64,000 nt of DNA from Ectothiorhodospira sp. BSL-9 (GCF_001632845.1 NZ_CP011994.1:2800001-2864000), one strand, 5' to 3'; shown: positions 18,337-28,440, numbered from the stretch's first letter. The notes: generated from the letters alone by a model not told the origin. Translations and numbers: made by a program.

Positions 18337-18642
18337 CTGCCCGCCGTTTCCCCAATAGCCCGTTTACCCCCTTCATTTTTATCCCGCCCGGCCGCTAAGA
18401 AAGTGGAGGGCGGCAGGGGCGTGGCCGTACGGTCTCTTTTCGGTGATGGATGGCGCACCAAAACAGAGAATCCCGTCACAAAAACGGTTCCCGAGGTTCG
18501 ACGCCTGGGTTAGCATGGAAAGTTGGTAAACGGGACACCGTGAGCGAATGATTTTTCTCAATTTTTCCAGGGGTATGGGGCAAGCTGCGCCGTAACCCGC
18601 CCACTCAAGGTCAAGTCTTAAGGGAAGGGGAGTACGTACCAC

Positions 18643-19008
18643 ATGGCCAAATCAATTCTTACGGTGGACGATTCCGCATCGATTCGCCAGATGGTGTCTT
18701 TCACGCTCAAGGGGGCAGGCTATACCGTCACCGAGGCGGTGGATGGGCAGGACGGCCTGGACAAGGCCCGGTCCGGCAATTTCAACCTGATCTTCACCGA
18801 CCAGAACATGCCCCGTCTCGATGGCCTTGGCCTGATCAAGCAGTTGCGCGCCATGCCGCAGTACAAGAGTGTGCCGATCCTGATGCTCACCACAGAGTCC
18901 GGTGAAGCCATGAAGACACAGGGGCGCGCCGCCGGGGCCACGGGTTGGCTGGTGAAACCCTTCGACCCCCAGAAGCTTCTTGAAGTCGTGCGCAAGGTGA
19001 TCGGCTGA
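18643..19008 (+). CDS. cheY: Chemotaxis response regulator CheY
   Basis: Single-domain receiver of 121 residues. Acidic pocket D9/D10, phospho-acceptor D53 (FTDQNMP), Thr83 and Lys105 (LVKPF) are all in place. It heads the cluster cheY-cheA-cheW-mcp-cheR-cheD-mcp-cheB. The order matches the Che2 cluster of Pseudomonas aeruginosa, where this CheY2 does not simply control flagellar switching, so a non-flagellar output is possible. The preceding gap carries the operon promoter. Confidence 0.93.
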   Translation: MAKSILTVDDSASIRQMVSFTLKGAGYTVTEAVDGQDGLDKARSGNFNLIFTDQNMPRLDGLGLIKQLRAMPQYKSVPILMLTTESGEAMKTQGRAAGATGWLVKPFDPQKLLEVVRKVIG

Positions 19009-19045
19009 TCATCCCATACCTGACATTCCTTGAAGGAGGGCGGGA

Positions 19046-21436
19046 ATGACCATCGACATGACCCAGTTCTACCAGGTGTTCTTCGACGAAGCCGATGAAC
19101 ATCTGGCGGATATGGAGAGCCTGCTGCTGGAACTGGATGTCGATCAGCCGGATCTGGAGATGCTTAATGCCATCTTCCGGGCTGCCCATTCCATCAAGGG
19201 GGGCGCCGGCACCTTTGGCTTTACGGACATGGCCCGGGTCACCCATATACTGGAGACCCTGCTGGACCGCCTTCGCAAACAGGAGCTTCAGCCCGCCACC
19301 GAGATGGTGGATGCCTTTCTGGAGGCTGGCGATGTGCTCAAGGCACAGCTGCAGGCTCATCGGGAAGGTGAGGAATACCAGGATGAGCGCATCGACCGGG
19401 TCTGTACCTGGCTGGAGCGACTCACCCACGGCGAGCAACCTGCCGGCGCACCCCCACCTGTGGCCCCAACCGCCCCCCCGGCGCAACCCACCCCGGCGCG
19501 GGCGGCTGAGCCCACCTGGAAAATCAGCTTTGACCCCCATGCGTCTGAATTCAAGGCGGATGTCCACCTGGATGCCCTGGCCGAAAGCCTGGGGGAACTG
19601 GGTACCCTGAAGCGGTATTCCGAGGCCACCGGGCGCCCGGTCGTCTGGCACCTTTCGGGCCCCGGGATCAGCCTGGCCAGTATTCAGGAGATCTTTGATT
19701 TCATCTGCGATCTGGATGGCGTGCAGATCGCACCCATGGACGACGCGGAAAAGAGCGCCGCGCCTGCCGCTGACAATGGGGATGAGGCCTTTGGCTTTTT
19801 CGATGAGGCCCCCGGCACACCCCAGGAAGCGGAAGATCCGGGATACGGTTTCTTCACGGACTCCCCTGCCGCGCCCGTTGCGACCCCAACGGAACAAACT
19901 GGCCAGGCCTCGGACAGCGGCTATGGGTTCTTCGAGAACGCCCCGGGTGCGGAGGCCTGCCAGGACACCGACTCAGACGGCTTTGGCCTCTTCGGCAATA
20001 GCCCGGGCATGGAACAGGTGGCCTCTCAGGCCGCCCACGACCGGGAGGAGAACGCCCAGGGCTACGGCCTGTTCGATCCCTCGCCCGGCTATCCCTCATC
20101 GACCCAATCCGGCGATGACAACCCCCGAGGTCAGCCGGAGACGCCAGCAAAAGGCGGTGACTCCGGTGGCGCACCACCGAACAAGGAAAACACGGCCAAA
20201 TCCCAGCCTCCCAAGCGGGGTCCCAGCGGGGATTCCTCCATCCGTGTCAGTGTCGAGAAGGTGGATCAGCTCATCAATCTGGTGGGCGAACTGGTGATCA
20301 CCCACGCCATGCTCGCGGAATCTGCCACCCATCTGGACCCGGTCACTCACGAGAAGATCTTCAGCGGCCTGTCCAACCTGGAACGCAACTCCCGGGACCT
20401 GCAGCAATCCGTCATGTCCATCCGCATGATGCCCATCAGCTTCGTGTTCAATCGCTTCCCCCGGGTGGTGCGCGATACCGCCGCAAGCCTGCAGAAGAAA
20501 GTCACCCTGCGCCTGGTGGGTGAGGACACGGAACTGGACAAGGGGCTCATCGAGCGACTGGCGGACCCACTGAACCATCTGGTGCGCAACAGCATCGACC
20601 ATGGTATTGAATCCCCCGAAAAACGTCGGGCGGCGGGCAAGTCCGAGACGGGTGAGATCGTCCTGCGTGCCAGTCATCAGGGAGGCAATATCGTCATCGA
20701 GGTGAATGATGATGGCGCCGGACTGAATCGGGAAAAACTCCTGGCCAAGGCCACCGAGCGGGGCGTCCCCATGTCGGACAACCCATCCGACAAGGAGGTG
20801 TTCCAGTTGATCTTCGCGGCTGGCTTCTCCACCGCCGACAAGGTGACCGACATCTCCGGTCGTGGCGTGGGCATGGATGTGGTTCGCCGCAACATCGAAC
20901 AGATGAATGGCCGTATCGAGATCGACTCCGCGCCCGGGCAGGGCACACGCATCACCATCCGGCTACCCCTGACCCTGGCCATCCTGGACGGGATGGCCGT
21001 GCGCCTGGGGGACGAGACCTTCATCCTGCCCCTGACCGCCATTCGCGAGTCCATCCAGCCCAAACGGGAACAGTTCAAGACGGTGTCCGGCAAGGGGCGG
21101 GTGCTCAACACCAGCGGGGAGTACCTGCCTCTGGTGGTGTTGCAGGACATCTTCGAGTTAGGGCAGGTCGGCCAGAGCCTCGAGGACAGTATCGTGGTGA
21201 TCGTCGATACCAACGAGGGCCGCATGGCCCTGGTGGTGGATGAACTGATGGCTCAGCAGCAGGTGGTGATCAAGAGTCTGGAAACCAATTATCGCAAGGT
21301 GCGTGGCGTTTCCGGGGCCACCATCCTGGGCGACGGGCGCGTGGCCCTGATCCTGGATGTGGATGAATTGGTGCAACTGAACCAGGAAATGCAGCCCAGA
21401 CGCACAGGCACTTCGGAACAGGGGAATCTGGCATGA
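19046..21436 (+). CDS. cheA: Chemotaxis histidine kinase CheA
   Basis: Cytoplasmic kinase of 796 residues: P1 Hpt domain with phospho-His48 ([12 protein letters not shown]), a second small domain (about 150-240) related to the STAS/P2-like CheA module, a 100-residue linker (about 247-351), P3 dimer helices (about 395-455), P4 ATPase with N-box [12 protein letters not shown]1 DDGAGL and G2 GRGVGMD, and P5 CheW-like domain. The linker carries five copies of a short aromatic motif (GYGFF/GFGLF followed by xxxPG), annotated separately. GAAGGAGGG precedes the ATG. It ends in an ATGA overlap with cheW. Confidence 0.95.
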   Translation: MTIDMTQFYQVFFDEADEHLADMESLLLELDVDQPDLEMLNAIFRAAHSIKGGAGTFGFTDMARVTHILETLLDRLRKQELQPATEMVDAFLEAGDVLKAQLQAHREGEEYQDERIDRVCTWLERLTHGEQPAGAPPPVAPTAPPAQPTPARAAEPTWKISFDPHASEFKADVHLDALAESLGELGTLKRYSEATGRPVVWHLSGPGISLASIQEIFDFICDLDGVQIAPMDDAEKSAAPAADNGDEAFGFFDEAPGTPQEAEDPGYGFFTDSPAAPVATPTEQTGQASDSGYGFFENAPGAEACQDTDSDGFGLFGNSPGMEQVASQAAHDREENAQGYGLFDPSPGYPSSTQSGDDNPRGQPETPAKGGDSGGAPPNKENTAKSQPPKRGPSGDSSIRVSVEKVDQLINLVGELVITHAMLAESATHLDPVTHEKIFSGLSNLERNSRDLQQSVMSIRMMPISFVFNRFPRVVRDTAASLQKKVTLRLVGEDTELDKGLIERLADPLNHLVRNSIDHGIESPEKRRAAGKSETGEIVLRASHQGGNIVIEVNDDGAGLNREKLLAKATERGVPMSDNPSDKEVFQLIFAAGFSTADKVTDISGRGVGMDVVRRNIEQMNGRIEIDSAPGQGTRITIRLPLTLAILDGMAVRLGDETFILPLTAIRESIQPKREQFKTVSGKGRVLNTSGEYLPLVVLQDIFELGQVGQSLEDSIVVIVDTNEGRMALVVDELMAQQQVVIKSLETNYRKVRGVSGATILGDGRVALILDVDELVQLNQEMQPRRTGTSEQGNLA
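19780..20097 (+). repeat. Five-copy aromatic peptide repeat in the CheA linker
   Basis: The DNA encodes five spaced units of the pattern Gly-Tyr/Phe-Gly-Phe/Leu-Phe-x-x-x-Pro, mostly followed by Gly, at roughly 20-30 residue intervals ([45 protein letters not shown]). The spacers are acidic, low-complexity and vary in length, so the core motif rather than the whole segment is conserved. This looks like an array of short linear docking motifs between the phosphotransfer and dimerisation domains. Confidence 0.8.
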
Positions 21437-21936
21437 GTGAAGATCTGAAGGATCGGGCCGTCATCACCAGCGATGACAGCCGGGAATACCTTACATTCAC
21501 CCTGGGAGATGAGGAATATGGCATCGATATCCTCAATGTCCAGGAGATCCGTGGCTACGATGCGGTGACCAAGATCGCCAACTCGCCGGATTACATCAAG
21601 GGCGTGATCAATATGCGCGGGGTCATCGTGCCCATCATCGACATGCGCCTGAAGTTTCATCTGGGACAGGTGGAATACAACCAGTTCACGGTGGTGATCA
21701 TCCTCAACATCTCCGGGCGGGTGATCGGCATGGTGGTGGATGGTGTTTCGGATGTGGTCGCTCTCAAGGGAGAGCAGATCCGGCCGGCACCGGAATTTGG
21801 CGCGGTGCTGGACACCGCCTACATCGACGGACTGGCCACGCTGGATGAACGCATGGTGATCGTCGTCGATATCGAAAAACTCATGACCAGCGGCGATATG
21901 GGGCTGGTTGACCGGATTCAGAACGAATCCACCTGA
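21433..21936 (+). CDS. cheW: Chemotaxis coupling protein CheW
   Basis: Cytoplasmic adaptor (167 residues) linking receptors to CheA; a single CheW domain with [24 protein letters not shown] at the N terminus, then [25 protein letters not shown] and the VVDGVSDVV strand. ATG 21433 overlaps the cheA stop by four bases, so it is translationally coupled. A 39-base gap with an AAGGAG site separates it from the downstream receptor. Confidence 0.95.
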   Translation: MSEDLKDRAVITSDDSREYLTFTLGDEEYGIDILNVQEIRGYDAVTKIANSPDYIKGVINMRGVIVPIIDMRLKFHLGQVEYNQFTVVIILNISGRVIGMVVDGVSDVVALKGEQIRPAPEFGAVLDTAYIDGLATLDERMVIVVDIEKLMTSGDMGLVDRIQNEST

Positions 21937-21975
21937 GTCTCGGGCTAATTTAATAAGCTTCAAGGAGTCAAGGCC

Positions 21976-24462
21976 ATGCGTTGGTTCAATAATCTATCGG
22001 CAGGCATCAAGATTGCGCTGCTTGGCGGCGTGTTACTGCTCTCCCTGGCGTATGCGGCCTTCGAGGCCTATCAGGGGTTTACTGGCTGGTCCAATTATTC
22101 CCAGCAGGTCCGCGACAACCGCCTGCCTTCCATGGAGGCCCTCGGTCAGATGAACACCGAGCGCATGGCCATCCGTGCTCAGACGGTGGAAGTCATGCTG
22201 CAGGATGAGGCCTATACGGACAAATCCGCGCTTCGGGACATCGCCCAGCAACGGGCCCGTTCCTGGGAAACCGTTGATCGCTATTGGGAGCAGTTTGCCG
22301 AAATTCCTCGCCTCACCGACGCAGGTCAGCAGCTGTATAACCGTTTGCGCGGTGAATACCAGGCCTGGAGGACCATCTATGTGGACCTGGATGCCCTGAT
22401 CGATAACATGATCCGCACCCAGGATCCCGCTCAGTTCGACGCCTACATGCAGGAGTACCAGGCAACGGTTGAACGCATGATCCCCATCTCCAACACCATG
22501 GGCGCCACCTTCGTGGAACTGGTGGACGGCAACGTGGCCCGGGCCTCTGCCGATGCGGATATGAATGTGGAGACCGCTGCCTCCGAGATCCGTGAGCTGT
22601 TCTGGATTGCTTCCATCGCCATACTCATCTCTGTTGCCCTGGCGGTGCTGACCTTCATCAGCATGGTGCCGCCGCTGCGGTCTCTGGTGGCCAAGTTCGA
22701 TGCCATCGGGGCCGGTGACTACGATCAGGAAATCGAGCAGACCCGCAAGGACGAGGTGGGTAAGGCCCTGAAGGGCCTGGCGGACATGCAGGCCAAACTC
22801 AAGGCGGACATCACTGAGACCAAGCGTGTGGCGGCTGAAAACCTGCGCATCCGATATGCCCTGGATACCGTTTCCTCCAATGTCATGGTCTCTGACACGG
22901 ATGCCCAGATCGTTTACGCCAATGATGCGGTGATCGGCATGTTCCGCAAGGGCGCCAACGACATCCGCAAGGATCTGCCCAACTTCGATCCTGACCGGGT
23001 GCGCGGCTCCAGCATGGATATGTTCCATAAGCGTGCAGCCCATCAGCGTCAGATGACGGAATCCATGCAGTCCACCCACGAAACAGAGATCGTCATCGGC
23101 GGGCGTACCTTCAAGCTCATTGCCAGTCCTATCTTCGATGAGGAAGGCCAGCGTCTGGGGGCGGTTATTGAATGGGCCGACCGCACCGAAGAATTGAAGG
23201 TGGAACGGGAAGTGACGCACCTGGTGGAAGGCGCCGTGAAGGGCGATTTCAACCAGCGTATCGCCACCGAGGAGCTGAGTGGCTTCTTCAAGCGTCTGGG
23301 TGATGCTATGAACCAGCTTGTGGAGCGCACCTCCACGGGTCTGGGTGAGGTGGCCCGAGTGCTCAACGCCGTCGCCGACGGGGATCTGACTCAACGCGTG
23401 ACCGGTGACTACGAAGGCACCTTCGGGCAATTGAAGGAAGACACCAACGCCACCGCCATTCGCCTTCAGGAGCTGATCGGCCAGATCAAGGAGTCCGTGG
23501 ATGCCATCAACACGGCGGCCCGAGAGATTGCAGTAGGCAATACCGATCTGTCCCAACGCACCGAGGAACAGGCTTCCAGCCTGGAGGAAACCGCTTCCAG
23601 CATGGAAGAGTTGACCTCAACGGTGAAGCAGACGGCCGACAATGCCCGCCAGGCCAACCAGCTCTCGATCAACGCCCGCGATGTGGCCAGCCGGGGTGGT
23701 GATAAGGCCAGGGAGGCCATGGATTCCATGAAGGCCATCACGGAAAGCGCCGACAAGATCGGCGAGATCATCACCGTGATCGACGGCATTGCCTTCCAGA
23801 CCAACATCCTGGCCCTGAACGCAGCGGTGGAGGCAGCCCGGGCCGGGGAACAGGGTCGGGGCTTTGCCGTGGTGGCTGGCGAGGTGCGCAACCTGGCACA
23901 GCGCTCGGCCGCCGCCGCCAAGGAGATCAAGGCCTTGATCGCCGAGGATACGGCGACCATCGAGACCGGCAGCAAGCAGGTACTTGCCGCCGGACAGACC
24001 ATGGGAGAGATCGTCAACGAAGTGAAGCGGGTCTCGGATCTCATTGCCGAAATCACCGCCGCGGCCGATGAGCAAAGCACGGGTATCGAGCAGGTCAACA
24101 GCGCCGTCACCCAGATGGACGAGGTCACGCAGCAGAATGCCTCGCTGGTGGAGGAGGCCGCTGCGGCTGCCGAGTCCCTGGAGGAGCAGGCCCAGGGTCT
24201 GGCGCGTGCGGTCAGCGTGTTCCGGGTGGATGAGGGTGCCATGGGTTCTGGCGGCCATCAGTTACCGGCGGCTTCCAAGGCCCCCAGCCGGGCTCTGCCA
24301 GCCGCGAACAAGGCTCAATCCGGGCGCCCGGCGACCGCTGGCAAAGCGGCCACCGGTAGCAGCAGCAAGCCCCCGCAGGGCAAGGCAGTGGGTGGTGGCG
24401 CGAAGCCGGGCAACCGGCCCGCCTCGCGTGCCAACCCGGACGATGAGTGGGAAGAGTTCTGA
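21976..24462 (+). CDS. PAS-containing methyl-accepting chemotaxis protein with C-terminal EWEEF pentapeptide
   Basis: Receptor of 828 residues: TM1 (about 11-33), a periplasmic four-helix-type sensor (about 35-205), TM2 (about 210-235), a HAMP, a cytoplasmic PAS domain (about 295-415, [21 protein letters not shown]), a second HAMP-like region (about 430-500), and the signalling hairpin with [30 protein letters not shown] at its tip. A Pro/Ala/Lys-rich tether leads to the very C-terminal Glu-Trp-Glu-Glu-Phe. This fits the x-W-x-x-F CheR/CheD docking peptide and closely resembles GWEEF of P. aeruginosa McpB/Aer-2, which recruits its own CheR2. Ligands are unknown; PAS-HAMP arrays often sense redox or oxygen. 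Confidence 0.92.
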   Translation: MRWFNNLSAGIKIALLGGVLLLSLAYAAFEAYQGFTGWSNYSQQVRDNRLPSMEALGQMNTERMAIRAQTVEVMLQDEAYTDKSALRDIAQQRARSWETVDRYWEQFAEIPRLTDAGQQLYNRLRGEYQAWRTIYVDLDALIDNMIRTQDPAQFDAYMQEYQATVERMIPISNTMGATFVELVDGNVARASADADMNVETAASEIRELFWIASIAILISVALAVLTFISMVPPLRSLVAKFDAIGAGDYDQEIEQTRKDEVGKALKGLADMQAKLKADITETKRVAAENLRIRYALDTVSSNVMVSDTDAQIVYANDAVIGMFRKGANDIRKDLPNFDPDRVRGSSMDMFHKRAAHQRQMTESMQSTHETEIVIGGRTFKLIASPIFDEEGQRLGAVIEWADRTEELKVEREVTHLVEGAVKGDFNQRIATEELSGFFKRLGDAMNQLVERTSTGLGEVARVLNAVADGDLTQRVTGDYEGTFGQLKEDTNATAIRLQELIGQIKESVDAINTAAREIAVGNTDLSQRTEEQASSLEETASSMEELTSTVKQTADNARQANQLSINARDVASRGGDKAREAMDSMKAITESADKIGEIITVIDGIAFQTNILALNAAVEAARAGEQGRGFAVVAGEVRNLAQRSAAAAKEIKALIAEDTATIETGSKQVLAAGQTMGEIVNEVKRVSDLIAEITAAADEQSTGIEQVNSAVTQMDEVTQQNASLVEEAAAAAESLEEQAQGLARAVSVFRVDEGAMGSGGHQLPAASKAPSRALPAANKAQSGRPATAGKAATGSSSKPPQGKAVGGGAKPGNRPASRANPDDEWEEF

Positions 24463-24501
24463 GCGCCATCGGAGCCAGCCATCCATGACAAGGCCCTTCA
24501 G

Positions 24502-24522
24502 GCCCGGTGCCTTGCACCGGGC
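24502..24522 (+). repeat. Perfect hairpin between the receptor gene and cheR
   Basis: GCCCGGTGC-CTT-GCACCGGGC: 9-bp perfect stem with a 3-base loop, 40 bases after the receptor stop and 24 bases before the cheR ATG. No U-run follows. It could lower expression of the downstream cheRD-mcp-cheB genes, stabilise the upstream message, or occlude the poor cheR ribosome site. Confidence 0.6.
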
Positions 24523-24545
24523 TCACATCGCCAGCGGTCACGCCC

Positions 24546-25379
24546 ATGCGTGACCGGGAATTCGATTTCAGGGACGCCGACTTCGAGCGAATCCGGCGAA
24601 TGATTTATGAATATGCCGGCATCTCGCTCAATCCGGGCAAACGGGACATGGTCTACAGCCGTGTGGCCCGGCGCCTGCGTCAGGCGGGCCTGAATTCCTT
24701 TGAGGCCTATCTGGATCGCCTGGAGGTGGATGCCGAGGAATGGCAGCACTTTGTTAATTCGCTGACCACCAACCTCACTTCCTTTTTCCGGGAGGCCCAT
24801 CATTTTCCGGTGCTCTCTGAGCATGCCACCCGGATGCACGGCAGCCATCGACGCACGCTGAGGATCTGGTCGGCCGGATGCTCCACTGGGGAGGAGCCGT
24901 TTTCCATCGCCATGACCCTGATCGACACGTTCGGCAGCTGGACGCCGCCCGTGAAGATCCTGGCCACGGACCTGGATACGCAAGTGGTGCGCCATGCGGC
25001 CGAAGGCATCTATCCCATGGAGCGCATCGAAAAGATGCCGCAGAATGATGTGAAACGCTTTTTTCTGCGGGGCAAGGGCAGTCGTGAGGGCATGGTGCGG
25101 GTCAGGCCTCAGGTGCGGGAACTCGTCACCTTCGAGTCGCTCAATCTGCTGGGGCCGAGCTGGCCACTCAAGGAACCCTTTGATGCCATCTTTTGCCGCA
25201 ATGTGTTGATCTATTTCGACAAGCCCACCCAGTACCGGCTGCTGTCCAGGTTTCATCCCTTGCTGCATCCGGAGGGCCTGTTGTTCGTGGGGCATTCGGA
25301 GAGCCTGGCCCATGCCTCCGATCTGTTCCGCTTGCAGGGCAAGACGGTCTGTGTGCCGGTGGCGAGGGGGCGCCCATGA
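24546..25379 (+). CDS. cheR: Chemotaxis protein methyltransferase CheR
   Basis: SAM-dependent glutamate methyltransferase (277 residues). The N-terminal helical domain (FERIRRMIYEYAGISLNPGKRDMVYSRVARRLR) precedes the SAM pocket IWSAGCSTGEEPFSIAM (about residues 108-124) and the DAIFCRNVLIYFD motif. The frame extends to GTG 24507, but that start would lie inside the hairpin at 24502-24522; ATG 24546 gives the family-typical N terminus. The stop overlaps the cheD ATG (ATGA), so CheR and CheD are coupled. It likely docks on the EWEEF tail of the upstream receptor (inference from the P. aeruginosa McpB/CheR2 pair). Confidence 0.93.
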   Translation: MRDREFDFRDADFERIRRMIYEYAGISLNPGKRDMVYSRVARRLRQAGLNSFEAYLDRLEVDAEEWQHFVNSLTTNLTSFFREAHHFPVLSEHATRMHGSHRRTLRIWSAGCSTGEEPFSIAMTLIDTFGSWTPPVKILATDLDTQVVRHAAEGIYPMERIEKMPQNDVKRFFLRGKGSREGMVRVRPQVRELVTFESLNLLGPSWPLKEPFDAIFCRNVLIYFDKPTQYRLLSRFHPLLHPEGLLFVGHSESLAHASDLFRLQGKTVCVPVARGRP

Positions 25380-25987
25380 GCGAAGGTTTCGAGGAGGTCC
25401 TGGCACCCAACCTGTACTATGACCGGCACTTCGACATGGATGCCGTCAAGATACTGCCGGGAGAGTACTACGTCTCCAATCGGGAGCTGCTGATGGTGAC
25501 TGTACTGGGCTCCTGTGTGGGGGCCTGCGTCAGGGATCGTCTGCGGGGCATTGGGGGCATCAATCACTTCATGCTGCCCGACGACAAGCGCAACGAGGAC
25601 AGTCGCGTGGGCAGTTCCATGCGCTATGGGGATTACGCCATGGAGATCCTGATCAACCAGCTGATCAAGCTGGGGGCGCGTCGGGAAAACCTGGAGGCCA
25701 AGGTATTCGGTGCCGGCAATGTGCTGCCCGGGTTCAAAAGCAATATCGTCGGAGAGCGCAACGCCCAGTTTGTCACCGATTACCTGGCGACGGAGGGCAT
25801 TCCCATCGCGGCAAAGGACTTGCTCGGTAATCACCCGCGCAAGGTTTACTTCTTCCCCACCACCGGGCGGGTACTCGTGAAGAAACTGCGCAGTCTGCAC
25901 AACGAGACCATCATCGAGCGGGAACTGAGCTACAGCCAGAAACTGCGCCAGGCCAAGGTGTCCGGCGAAGTGGAACTGTTCGACTGA
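25376..25987 (+). CDS. cheD: Chemoreceptor glutamine deamidase CheD
   Basis: Deamidase of 203 residues converting receptor Gln to methylatable Glu. The catalytic Cys sits in LGSCVGACV, the His in GGINHFMLP, with the expected RYGDYAMEILINQLIKLGA and KVFGAGNVL strands. The open frame extends to 25193 inside cheR, but ATG 25376 overlaps the cheR TGA and yields the normal length. The last residues are Val-Glu-Leu-Phe-Asp, strikingly like the Ile-Glu-Leu-Phe end of the next gene product. Confidence 0.93.
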   Translation: MSEGFEEVLAPNLYYDRHFDMDAVKILPGEYYVSNRELLMVTVLGSCVGACVRDRLRGIGGINHFMLPDDKRNEDSRVGSSMRYGDYAMEILINQLIKLGARRENLEAKVFGAGNVLPGFKSNIVGERNAQFVTDYLATEGIPIAAKDLLGNHPRKVYFFPTTGRVLVKKLRSLHNETIIERELSYSQKLRQAKVSGEVELFD

Positions 25988-26008
25988 CGTATGCGAGGAG
26001 ACCGATTC

Positions 26009-27238
26009 ATGCAGGGCTTAGGAATGGAGGCAATCACACGGGCGCTCACACCCCACTGGCCAGCGGTGATGACCAGTGTGGCCGCCATCGTCGTCTGGGT
26101 GCTGCTGTCGCTGCCTGCCTGGCCCGGCATGCTGTTGATCGCCCTGGCCTGGGTCGGCTCCCTGCTCTGGCAGGCCCGTGATGGCGTCCATGCCGGACAG
26201 GCAGCCCAGGCCCTGGCCGATGAACAGCAGGGCACACTGGACAGTGACCGGGAGTTATGGAACCTGGTTGTTGAGATTGATGCCCTCATGGCGCCGGAGA
26301 CAAGCGAGTTACGCACACTGGTGGGGCAGGCCCGGGAATTGATCCGGGATGCCGTGCGTGATCTGCAGGACAGTTTCCACAACCTGAACCAGACGTCCCG
26401 GGAACAGCAGGAACTGGCGCTGAGACTCATCAAGGGCATGTCCAGCGATGCTCAGGGGACCTCCAGTGTTGAGGCCATCGACATGGACCACTTCATGGAG
26501 GAGAACGGCAAGGTGCTGGCCCAGAACGTGCAAATGCTCATCGACATGGGCAAGCACAGCGTGGAGGTGGCTCATCATGTGGACGATCTCTCCAGCCTGA
26601 TGAATGAGATCTTCGGGCTGCTCGACAGTGCCAAGCACATCGCCGGACAAACCAACCTGCTGGCTCTGAACGCTGCCATTGAGGCGGCCCGTGCCGGGGA
26701 GGCGGGCCGGGGATTTGCCGTGGTGGCCCAGGAGGTGCGCAAGCTCTCCCGGGATTCGGATAAGTTCAATGAGCAGATCCGCGCCCAGGTGGAACAGGCC
26801 AACCGACTCTTTGGTGATGCCCGCGAGGTGGTTGGCCGCATGGCCTCACAGGATCTGAACACATCCATCACGGCCAAAGGCAGCATGGATGAGATGATGG
26901 AGCAGCTGCAGAAGCTCAATCAGAGCCTGTCCGAGGGGCTGGATCATATGTCCGGCGTGGCCGAGCGCGTGCAGCAGAATGTGGATGCGGCGGTCAGGCT
27001 GTTGCAGTTCGAGGACATTGCGGGTCAGGTGCTTGACCGGGCCCATACACGCATCGACTTCATGGAACGCTTTGTCTCCGAGCTGCGCCAACTTCCCATG
27101 GTGGAGCCGCAAAGATCGCAGCAACAGCTGGAACAGGCCCGCGGTCGGCTCAAGGCGCTGCGTGAGGAGTTACGGGATGCTGCCCACCGTCCCGTGCATC
27201 AAAAATCCATGGACGAAGGTGATATTGAACTCTTCTGA
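26009..27238 (+). CDS. Short membrane-anchored methyl-accepting-type signalling protein lacking a ligand domain
   Basis: Protein of 409 residues with two closely spaced N-terminal hydrophobic helices (about 15-60) joined by almost no periplasmic segment, a helical stalk, and an MCP signalling tip ([35 protein letters not shown], about 220-260). After the hairpin comes a conserved [19 protein letters not shown] helix rather than typical methylation helices. ATG 26009 is preferred over 25991 because GAGGAG lies 8 bases ahead. It ends in Asp-Ile-Glu-Leu-Phe. Lying between cheD and cheB, it is probably an accessory scaffold or CheA-array partner; possible CheZ-like helix content near the C terminus is speculation. 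Confidence 0.85.
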   Translation: MQGLGMEAITRALTPHWPAVMTSVAAIVVWVLLSLPAWPGMLLIALAWVGSLLWQARDGVHAGQAAQALADEQQGTLDSDRELWNLVVEIDALMAPETSELRTLVGQARELIRDAVRDLQDSFHNLNQTSREQQELALRLIKGMSSDAQGTSSVEAIDMDHFMEENGKVLAQNVQMLIDMGKHSVEVAHHVDDLSSLMNEIFGLLDSAKHIAGQTNLLALNAAIEAARAGEAGRGFAVVAQEVRKLSRDSDKFNEQIRAQVEQANRLFGDAREVVGRMASQDLNTSITAKGSMDEMMEQLQKLNQSLSEGLDHMSGVAERVQQNVDAAVRLLQFEDIAGQVLDRAHTRIDFMERFVSELRQLPMVEPQRSQQQLEQARGRLKALREELRDAAHRPVHQKSMDEGDIELF

Positions 27239-27287
27239 TGCGATGCCCGTGGCCAATACAAGAAGTTCAAAGCTGAGGAAGGGCACC

Positions 27288-28346
27288 GTGGGGAAGCCGA
27301 TACGGGTACTGGTGGTCGACGATTCAGCGTTGGTGCGCAAGCTTCTGACGGAGGTTCTGAACTCAGTCGAGGGCATTGAGGTGGTGGGCACGGCCCAGGA
27401 CCCGTATGTGGCGCGAGAGCGCATCAAGAGCCTTGATCCAGACGTGCTGACCCTGGATGTGGAAATGCCGCGCATGGATGGCCTGACCTTCCTGCGCAAC
27501 CTGATGCGTCTGCGCCCCATGCCCGTGGTAATGGTGTCCTCGCTCACCGAGCGGGGGGCCGAGGTTACCATGCAGGCCCTGGAGCTGGGCGCTGTGGATT
27601 TTGTCACCAAGCCCGCCCTGGATCTGGCCAATACCCTCAACGCCTACCGCGATGAGTTGGCTGCCAAGGTCAAGGTTGCGGCCGGGGCCAGGGTACGCAC
27701 CCTGGCAGCAGTGAAACCCAAGCATTCCGTCGACGAGATCCTGCCTGCCAAGGCCGTGGGGCACTGGCGTACCACGGACCGCCTGCTGGCCATCGGCGCC
27801 TCCACCGGGGGAACCGAAGCGGTGAAGGATGTTCTCATTGACCTGCCACCGGACAGCCCTGCCGTGGTCATTGCCCAGCACATCCCCGCAGGTTTCAGTG
27901 GCGCGTGGGCGCAGCGCATGAATCGGCAGAGCCGACTGGTGGTCAAGGAGGCCGAGGAGGGCGAGCGCCTGATGGCTGGCCATGCCTACGTGGCACCCGG
28001 AGATCAGCATCTGATGGTGGCCCGGGATGGGGCCCGCTACGTCTGCCGCCTGAATATGGCCGAACCGGTCAATCGCCATCGGCCCAGCGTGGATGTGCTG
28101 TTTCGTTCCGTGGCCCAGGCCGCGGGCAAGAATTCCTGCGCCGCTCTGCTCACCGGCATGGGGGCCGACGGTGTGCAGGGCCTCAAGGAGCTGCATGACA
28201 TGGGCGTGGAGACCATTGCCCAGGACGAAGCCACCAGCGTGGTCTGGGGGATGCCTGGAGAGGCCGTGAAGCGGGGTGCGGCCTCCCAGGTGCTGCCTCT
28301 GGACCGGATTGCCGAGGCCATGCTGAAGGCCTCCCGCGTGCGCTGA
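27288..28346 (+). CDS. cheB: Chemotaxis protein-glutamate methylesterase/response regulator CheB
   Basis: Two-domain protein (352 residues from GTG 27288): receiver (VVDDSA, phospho-Asp in TLDVEMPRMDG, Lys in FVTKPA) and CheB methylesterase with the Ser of IGASTGGTEAV, His of IAQHIPAGFS and Asp of LTGMGADGVQG. The frame extends back to ATG 27243, but GAGGAAGGG (27275-27283) sits just ahead of GTG 27288, and the protein then begins immediately before the first receiver strand, as in E. coli CheB. A hairpin follows the stop, closing the chemotaxis part of the region. Confidence 0.93.
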   Translation: MGKPIRVLVVDDSALVRKLLTEVLNSVEGIEVVGTAQDPYVARERIKSLDPDVLTLDVEMPRMDGLTFLRNLMRLRPMPVVMVSSLTERGAEVTMQALELGAVDFVTKPALDLANTLNAYRDELAAKVKVAAGARVRTLAAVKPKHSVDEILPAKAVGHWRTTDRLLAIGASTGGTEAVKDVLIDLPPDSPAVVIAQHIPAGFSGAWAQRMNRQSRLVVKEAEEGERLMAGHAYVAPGDQHLMVARDGARYVCRLNMAEPVNRHRPSVDVLFRSVAQAAGKNSCAALLTGMGADGVQGLKELHDMGVETIAQDEATSVVWGMPGEAVKRGAASQVLPLDRIAEAMLKASRVR

Positions 28347-28358
28347 CGCCCTTAAATA

Positions 28359-28376
28359 TTTGGGCATGCGCCCAAA
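28359..28376 (+). terminator. Hairpin after cheB
   Basis: Stem TTTGGGC / GCCCAAA (7 bp) with an ATGC loop, 12 bases after the cheB stop. On the plus strand it is followed by AAATC rather than U-rich sequence, so termination would be weak; it separates the che genes from the STAS module. Confidence 0.5.
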
Positions 28377-28440
28377 AATCTGAGATCATCCTCACAATTC
28401 TTGCCGCTATTTCCTATTTTCGCCCTCGCTGGAGTCTGGT

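Larger units (their letters stand above)
18258..18642. other. 385-base gap between alaC and cheY
   Basis: No credible gene is visible on either strand. The first 80 bases hold two perfect hairpins, annotated separately, which probably end alaC transcription. The rest must contain the promoter of the chemotaxis operon. It has an AT-rich stretch (18371-18383) followed by GCCGCTAA (18391-18398), one base from the sigma-28 -10 consensus, but without a matching TAAA -35. GGGGAG about 9 bases before the cheY ATG is the ribosome site. Confidence 0.5.

Noticed and set aside
18391-18398. GCCGCTAA as a sigma-28 -10 element before cheY (a similar GCCGCTAT at 28403 before the STAS gene)
   Set aside because: No TAAA-type -35 at the required spacing in either case; the match alone is too short to claim a flagellar sigma promoter.
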